A stretch of DNA of 8,877 nt from contig JAFDFH010000076.1 in the NCBI GenBank assembly GCA_019309945.1, positions 1 to 8,877 of the forward strand, written 5' to 3'. Under the pieces are notes generated by a model that was given only the letters and a program-made list of their open reading frames with translations, ran no database searches and was not told the origin of the DNA. Position numbers and translations under genes: made by a program. Position 1 is the first letter of the stretch. Each line of letters starts with the position of its first letter. Of the stretch, positions 5,615 through 8,877 are shown one piece after another. Origin of the DNA: Deltaproteobacteria bacterium. GTDB lineage: Bacteria; Desulfobacterota; Desulfobacteria; Desulfobacterales; JAFDFH01.

Positions 5615-7879
5615 CTATTTGGATATCATGGTATATGAACCATCCCAGTCTTCACCCGGCGGGTTTACTTTGAAATCATTACAGCGGGACAGCATCGTTT
5701 GGCTGGGACCGTCATCAGGGGCAATGTTCAGAGCGGCTTTAAATGACTCAACGGCTCTATTCCAGTCCCGCTTTTGGTAAGCATCAAGACCTTTGGTGTA
5801 GTGATCTACGATTTGTTGGGTGCGATCATCAATATCTTGGGGATATCCCAACAACTGATAAATTGTTACCGGTTCAATCTTCCCGACAACATTCACTGAA
5901 TCGATCTCTCTGGTCATGATCCCATCGCCGGCGGCCCTGTAAGTTGAATCACTGATCAGCGCATAAATTCCGTAAACCTTGTTAATCCCTTCCAATCTCG
6001 CGGCAATATTAACCGTATCTCCCATCATGGTATAATCCATTCGGTTTCTTGATCCCATATTTCCCACGACCGCCGATCCGGTACAAAGACCGATCCGCAT
6101 CCGAAGCTCCGGTCTTCCATCATGCCTCCATTTTCCGCGAAGTTCGACTAGTCTTTTTTGCATTTCGATACTTGCCCTGCAAGCGACTTCAGCATGATTT
6201 TGAACATCGTTGGGCGCTCCAAAAAAAGCAATGATGGCATCACCTTCGAATTTGTCAACAGTTCCCTCGTGGTTTAAGATAATATCAGTCATTTCAGTTA
6301 AAAACTCATTTAACAGCTCTACCAGTTCCTCGGGAGAAAGCTTTTCTGATATGCTTGTAAAGCCCTGGACATCTGAAAAAAATGCCGTAATATTCTTCTT
6401 TTCACCTCCCAGTTTGAATTTGTCCGGTGTTTCGATCAACTGCCTGACCACCGCGGGAGCGAGATATGCCGAAAATGCATCTTTAATGAATCTTTTCTGC
6501 TTTGTTTCTGTAAAGTACCTGTATACCGTAATGCTGATGTATATAAAAACGATTCCCGCTAACGGATAAACAAGGTTAAGGATCCATCCCCCTTTGGAGA
6601 AAAGAAATTGGCATAACCAAACATAGCCGGATAAAAGTGATAGCACAACCACGGCACCGGATATAACTCCTGATCGGGGAAGCACAATTCCAAGGATTGT
6701 CCCGGTAATAATAATCGCCAGGAGATCAAAGATTTTGGCCCAGCCCGGTTGATGGATAAAATCTTTTGACAGTACACTGTCCACAACATTTGCATGAATT
6801 TCAAGTCCCGGGAAAAGGGTTCCAAAGGGAGTGACCCGAACATCATAAATCCCCACAGCCGTCGCCCCCACCAGTACAATTTTGTCCTGCAATGCATCGC
6901 TGGAAATATTGCCATTGAGTATGTCCGTTACAGGAATGTGAGGAAAGGATTTTTCTTCCCCCCGATAATTTATCAGAATACGTCCGAATTCATCCGCCGG
7001 TATGGACAACTTGCCAATCTGTATATCTTCGATTCCATATTCAGCCACATTCAGGGAAAGGGGTGTATCCAAAAAGGCGCTGACCAACATTAAAGATAAC
7101 GGCGCGTATAGCATATCTTTGAATTTGATCACGCCGGGAATCCAGCGAAAAACGCCATCCGGGTCGGGAAACATATTGAAAAAGCCGGAGTAATCCGTTG
7201 CACTGGAAATTGCCTCTATGTTCGACTGGGGAACGGCTGCCTCTATAAGTTGAATCTCCTGGGCTTCAGCGGATGTGTACCGGATTGCTTTATAAGCAGA
7301 GTACCGGGTATTCTTCTGATGTGTGCGGATGTCTTCTTCACTGAAATGTCCTAATACATCGGAGCCCATTTGAAAGAAATATCCGAGGACCACCTTTGCC
7401 CTTGAATTTCTTATCGCATCGGCCAGGTATTGATCATGGTCGCTTTTGATCCTTAGACGATCCAGATAACGTGTGACTGCCATGTTTGAAGATGTAAGAT
7501 TTTTTAAATCTTTTTGAATTTTATCGATGGTTTGAACAACACTTTTTTCATCCGCTTCAAGAAATCCAATATCAAATCCAATAACCTTAGCGCCGGCTCC
7601 TGAAACTTTTGTAATTAAATCCGCCATCTTTGATCTTGGCCAGATCCATTTCCCCTCTTTGGCAATGCTCTTTTCATCAATAACCGCCAGGACCACTTCT
7701 CCGCCAGGTGAAATCCTCCCTCTGATTTTAAATCTCAAATCAATCGTCTGTAATTCTATGTCGTCAAGGAATTGAATTCCGACAAAATAAGTAAAAATTC
7801 CCATAACGATAATAAAAATGGAAATAATTCCTGCATAATGCTTGGCGATTTTTACAATAAAGGATTTCATTGGAATCAT
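5615..7879 (-). CDS. CHASE2-sensor adenylate cyclase (class III) with C-terminal TPR
   Basis: A 754-aa membrane protein predicted to convert ATP to cAMP. It has an N-terminal TM helix (about 15-36), a periplasmic CHASE2 sensor (about 38-375: TIDLRFKIRG, VVLAVIDEKSIA, KVIGFDIGF, DKIVLVGATAVGIYDVRVTP, FPGLEIHANVVDSVL), three TM helices (about 383-400, 405-427, 433-454), then a cytoplasmic cyclase domain (about 490-680). Catalytic residues are present: metal ligands Asp503 (FFSDVQGFTS) and Asp547 (FEGDAIIAFFG), Lys543 for adenine selection, Asn624 and Arg628 (DTVNIAARLE). Thr617 occupies the second base-selecting position, as in class IIIb cyclases. One TPR-like unit follows (about 688-732, QKRDWNRAVESFKAALNIAPDD). 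AGGA lies 8 nt before the ATG at 7879; an ATG three codons on is an alternative. It heads the minus-strand cluster. The CHASE2 ligand is unknown. Confidence 0.93.
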   Translation of the reverse strand: MIPMKSFIVKIAKHYAGIISIFIIVMGIFTYFVGIQFLDDIELQTIDLRFKIRGRISPGGEVVLAVIDEKSIAKEGKWIWPRSKMADLITKVSGAGAKVIGFDIGFLEADEKSVVQTIDKIQKDLKNLTSSNMAVTRYLDRLRIKSDHDQYLADAIRNSRAKVVLGYFFQMGSDVLGHFSEEDIRTHQKNTRYSAYKAIRYTSAEAQEIQLIEAAVPQSNIEAISSATDYSGFFNMFPDPDGVFRWIPGVIKFKDMLYAPLSLMLVSAFLDTPLSLNVAEYGIEDIQIGKLSIPADEFGRILINYRGEEKSFPHIPVTDILNGNISSDALQDKIVLVGATAVGIYDVRVTPFGTLFPGLEIHANVVDSVLSKDFIHQPGWAKIFDLLAIIITGTILGIVLPRSGVISGAVVVLSLLSGYVWLCQFLFSKGGWILNLVYPLAGIVFIYISITVYRYFTETKQKRFIKDAFSAYLAPAVVRQLIETPDKFKLGGEKKNITAFFSDVQGFTSISEKLSPEELVELLNEFLTEMTDIILNHEGTVDKFEGDAIIAFFGAPNDVQNHAEVACRASIEMQKRLVELRGKWRHDGRPELRMRIGLCTGSAVVGNMGSRNRMDYTMMGDTVNIAARLEGINKVYGIYALISDSTYRAAGDGIMTREIDSVNVVGKIEPVTIYQLLGYPQDIDDRTQQIVDHYTKGLDAYQKRDWNRAVESFKAALNIAPDDGPSQTMLSRCNDFKVNPPGEDWDGSYTMISK

Positions 7880-7904
7880 CCGGCAAATCCTAAATCAAAA
7901 TGGT

Positions 7905-7921
7905 CGCCATTTAAAATGGCG
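7905..7921. promoter_or_regulatory. Perfect 17-nt palindrome upstream of the cyclase gene, candidate operator
   Basis: The 8-nt arms CGCCATTT and AAATGGCG pair perfectly around a central A. It lies 25 nt upstream of the cyclase ATG. A second AAAATGG (7897-7903) repeats the arm sequence in direct orientation. The position fits an operator for a dimeric repressor or a stem in the 5' untranslated RNA. No family-specific site is recognised. Confidence 0.45.
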
Positions 7922-8069
7922 TACAATGAAAAGATTGCTTGCAGATAGACAGAAGGTAAAAGTTCAGCCAGACACGAAGGCACAAAAAAAAGGTATCTTT
8001 TTCCCCCCTCGAGATCGCACGAATGCAATAATCGCTTATAGACCGGGGTGTAATATTTACCTAATTTAG

Positions 8070-8097
8070 TTGACCTTTTAATTTTTTATATTGTAAG
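8070..8097 (+). promoter_or_regulatory. Weak candidate promoter for the mlaE-like gene
   Basis: TTGACC (8070-8075) is a good -35 match (5 of 6). About 15-16 nt downstream come only poor -10 candidates, TTGTAA (8091-8096) or TGTAAG (8092-8097). The spacer is very A/T-rich. The 5' untranslated RNA would be about 95 nt. This is a tentative call. Confidence 0.2.
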
Positions 8098-8198
8098 ACA
8101 TTCTGAAAGTCAACCTTCAGATCTCGAAGCTTTCCCCCAAACCGACGATGTTTGAGGAGAAGTTAGGCCGAGACGAAACAGGGTAACGGAAAACGACA

Positions 8199-8877
8199 AT
8201 GGATCGAATCGCAGGGCATTTCGGCAGAAAAACGTTAACTTCTTTCCACCGCATACTCAATCTATTTGCCTTTACTTATAGAATGTTCACCTCGATCATT
8301 ACAAATCCAAAAGAAGGCCGAATTCTTGTTCGGCGAATTGTCTTGGAACAAGTCTATTTCACTGCCGTACAGGCCCTTCCGATAATTATTCCCTTTGCAC
8401 TGATCATCGGTAGCATGCTTATTTTTCAATTTACCCGGGTGTCAGGTCAATATGATCTCGGTAAAACGGCTGTGCTTCTGATCGTGCGCGAGCTCGGCCC
8501 GATCATTACAGCCCTGTTGGTGATATTGAGATCCGCCACCGCCGTAACAATAGAAATCAGCTATATGACCGTTTTTCATGAGATCGAAGCAATTGAAATG
8601 ACCGGCCTTGATCCCATGCGAATCATCTGCCTGCCAAGGTTGATCGATACTTTGTCTTTTTATCGTCTTTGATATCGTGTCCATTATTGGAGGCTATGCT
8701 ATTGTGTGGATGATATCAGAGATCCCCATGGGCAACTTCTTTGGACAACTCGCCAAAGCGATTACTGCTTCTGATATCGCTGTCGGGCTTGTAAAAGCCA
8801 TATTCTTTGGTGTCACAATTACTGCAACCTGCCTTTATCACGGATTAAAAAAAAAAAAACAGATTACAATGGTACCC
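8199..8877 (+). pseudogene. mlaE: MlaE-family phospholipid ABC transporter permease, frame broken once and cut by the window edge
   Basis: The first frame encodes 157 residues from ATG 8199 (weak GGA 8 nt upstream) to a TGA at 8670-8672. It includes the MlaE signature: QALPIIIPFALIIGSMLIFQ, LLIVRELGPIITALLVILR, EIEAIEMTGLDPMRIICLPRL. The next frame carries the remainder, VFDIVSIIGGYAIVWM through AVGLVKAIFFGVTITATCLYHG to QITMVP at the edge. MlaE is the inner-membrane permease of the lipid-asymmetry ABC transporter, normally encoded beside mlaF and mlaD, which would lie to the right. Deleting one T in TTTTT (8657-8661) joins the frames, but the joined segment between PRL and GG is then about 4-5 residues shorter than I expect for the family, so a deletion of roughly 11 nt is also possible. 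The family call is firm; the cause of the break is not. Confidence 0.82.
8847..8859 (+). repeat. Run of 13 A within the mlaE-like gene
   Basis: Thirteen consecutive A residues encode part of a Leu codon and four Lys codons in the C-terminal loop of the MlaE-like protein (YHGL-KKKK-QIT). The length shown keeps the downstream ITMVP motif in frame. Such a run is prone to replication slippage and to miscounting by sequencers. Confidence 0.8.

Larger units (their letters stand above)
7880..8198. other. Divergent intergenic region between the cyclase and mlaE-like genes
   Basis: These 319 nt hold no convincing gene. They contain a perfect palindrome close to the cyclase start (7905-7921), a short CACGAAG-like repeat (7972-7986), an A/T hairpin (7987-8002) and a possible plus-strand -35 box. 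The possible 47-codon plus-strand ORF from 7926 to 8069 has no good ribosome binding site and an unstructured product. Because the flanking genes diverge, both promoters should lie here, but I see no strong sigma-70 match on either strand. Confidence 0.6.

Noticed and set aside
6210..6569. Plus-strand ORF of 119 codons across the cyclase gene.
   Set aside because: It is antisense to the conserved cyclase domain and its product looks like a shadow translation without any recognisable feature.
7926..8069. A 47-codon plus-strand ORF in the divergent region.
   Set aside because: There is no good ribosome binding site, the product is basic and unstructured, and it runs through the repeat and homopolymer tracts.
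8105..8133. GAAAG...CTTTC hairpin with an inner CTTC/GAAG stem as a riboswitch or terminator before mlaE.
   Set aside because: The stems are short with a 5-nt bulge, there is no U-tract and no conserved riboswitch core is recognisable.
8871..8876. GGTACC (KpnI/Acc65I) at the right end and GTACC at the left end as cloning or vector junctions.
   Set aside because: The right-end codons continue the MlaE-like C-terminus (QITMVP) naturally, and the left-end bases continue a signal-peptide frame, so no vector sequence is needed.

Overview
The window reads as chromosomal DNA of a Gram-negative (diderm) bacterium. Evidence: two lipoproteins without Asp at the +2 position (outer-membrane type by the E. 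coli Lol rule), a CsgG-type envelope protein, an LPP20/FlgP-like protein and an MlaE lipid-transport permease. The combination of a CHASE2 adenylate cyclase with TPR-CsgG, small CsgG-like (FlgO/LpoB-like) and LPP20-like proteins resembles sulfate-reducing or related Deltaproteobacteria (Desulfobacterota). That placement is an inference from protein style, not a database match. There are no RNA genes, CRISPR arrays or transposases that I can support.

Layout. Almost everything from 7879 down to the left edge lies on the minus strand and reads like one envelope gene cluster. In transcription order it holds: (1) a 754-aa CHASE2-TM-adenylate cyclase with a C-terminal TPR (7879-5615); (2) a small secreted protein of unknown family whose frame is broken (5416-5070); (3) a 670-aa TPR-CsgG lipoprotein (5042-3030); (4) a small secreted CsgG/FlgO/LpoB-like protein, also frame-broken (3026-2447); (5) an LPP20/FlgP-like secreted protein (2349-1510); (6) a TPR-SLH lipoprotein (1389-223); and (7) the first 19 codons of another exported protein running off the left edge (58-2). 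Gaps are 198, 27, 3, 97, 120 and 164 nt. A 319-nt divergent region (7880-8198) separates the cyclase from a plus-strand mlaE-like permease gene (8199 to the right edge), which also carries a frameshift.

How the genes could work together (inference). The cyclase would sense an extracytoplasmic signal through CHASE2 and make cAMP inside the cell. The remaining products are all exported, and several belong to families that build outer-membrane or peptidoglycan-associated machines: CsgG, FlgO/LpoB, LPP20/FlgP and SLH. The cluster therefore looks like a sensory module coupled to an envelope-spanning assembly of unknown output. The CsgG domain seems to lack the segments that form the curli pore, so a scaffold is as likely as a secretion channel.

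Two cautions. First, three of the seven substantial genes have a single frame break, two of them at or beside short homopolymers, while the long genes are intact. This could be real decay or sequence error, and the raw reads would decide. Second, several gene starts were moved from the longest possible ORF to starts with good Shine-Dalgarno spacing and signal peptides (5042, 3026, 2349, 5416).
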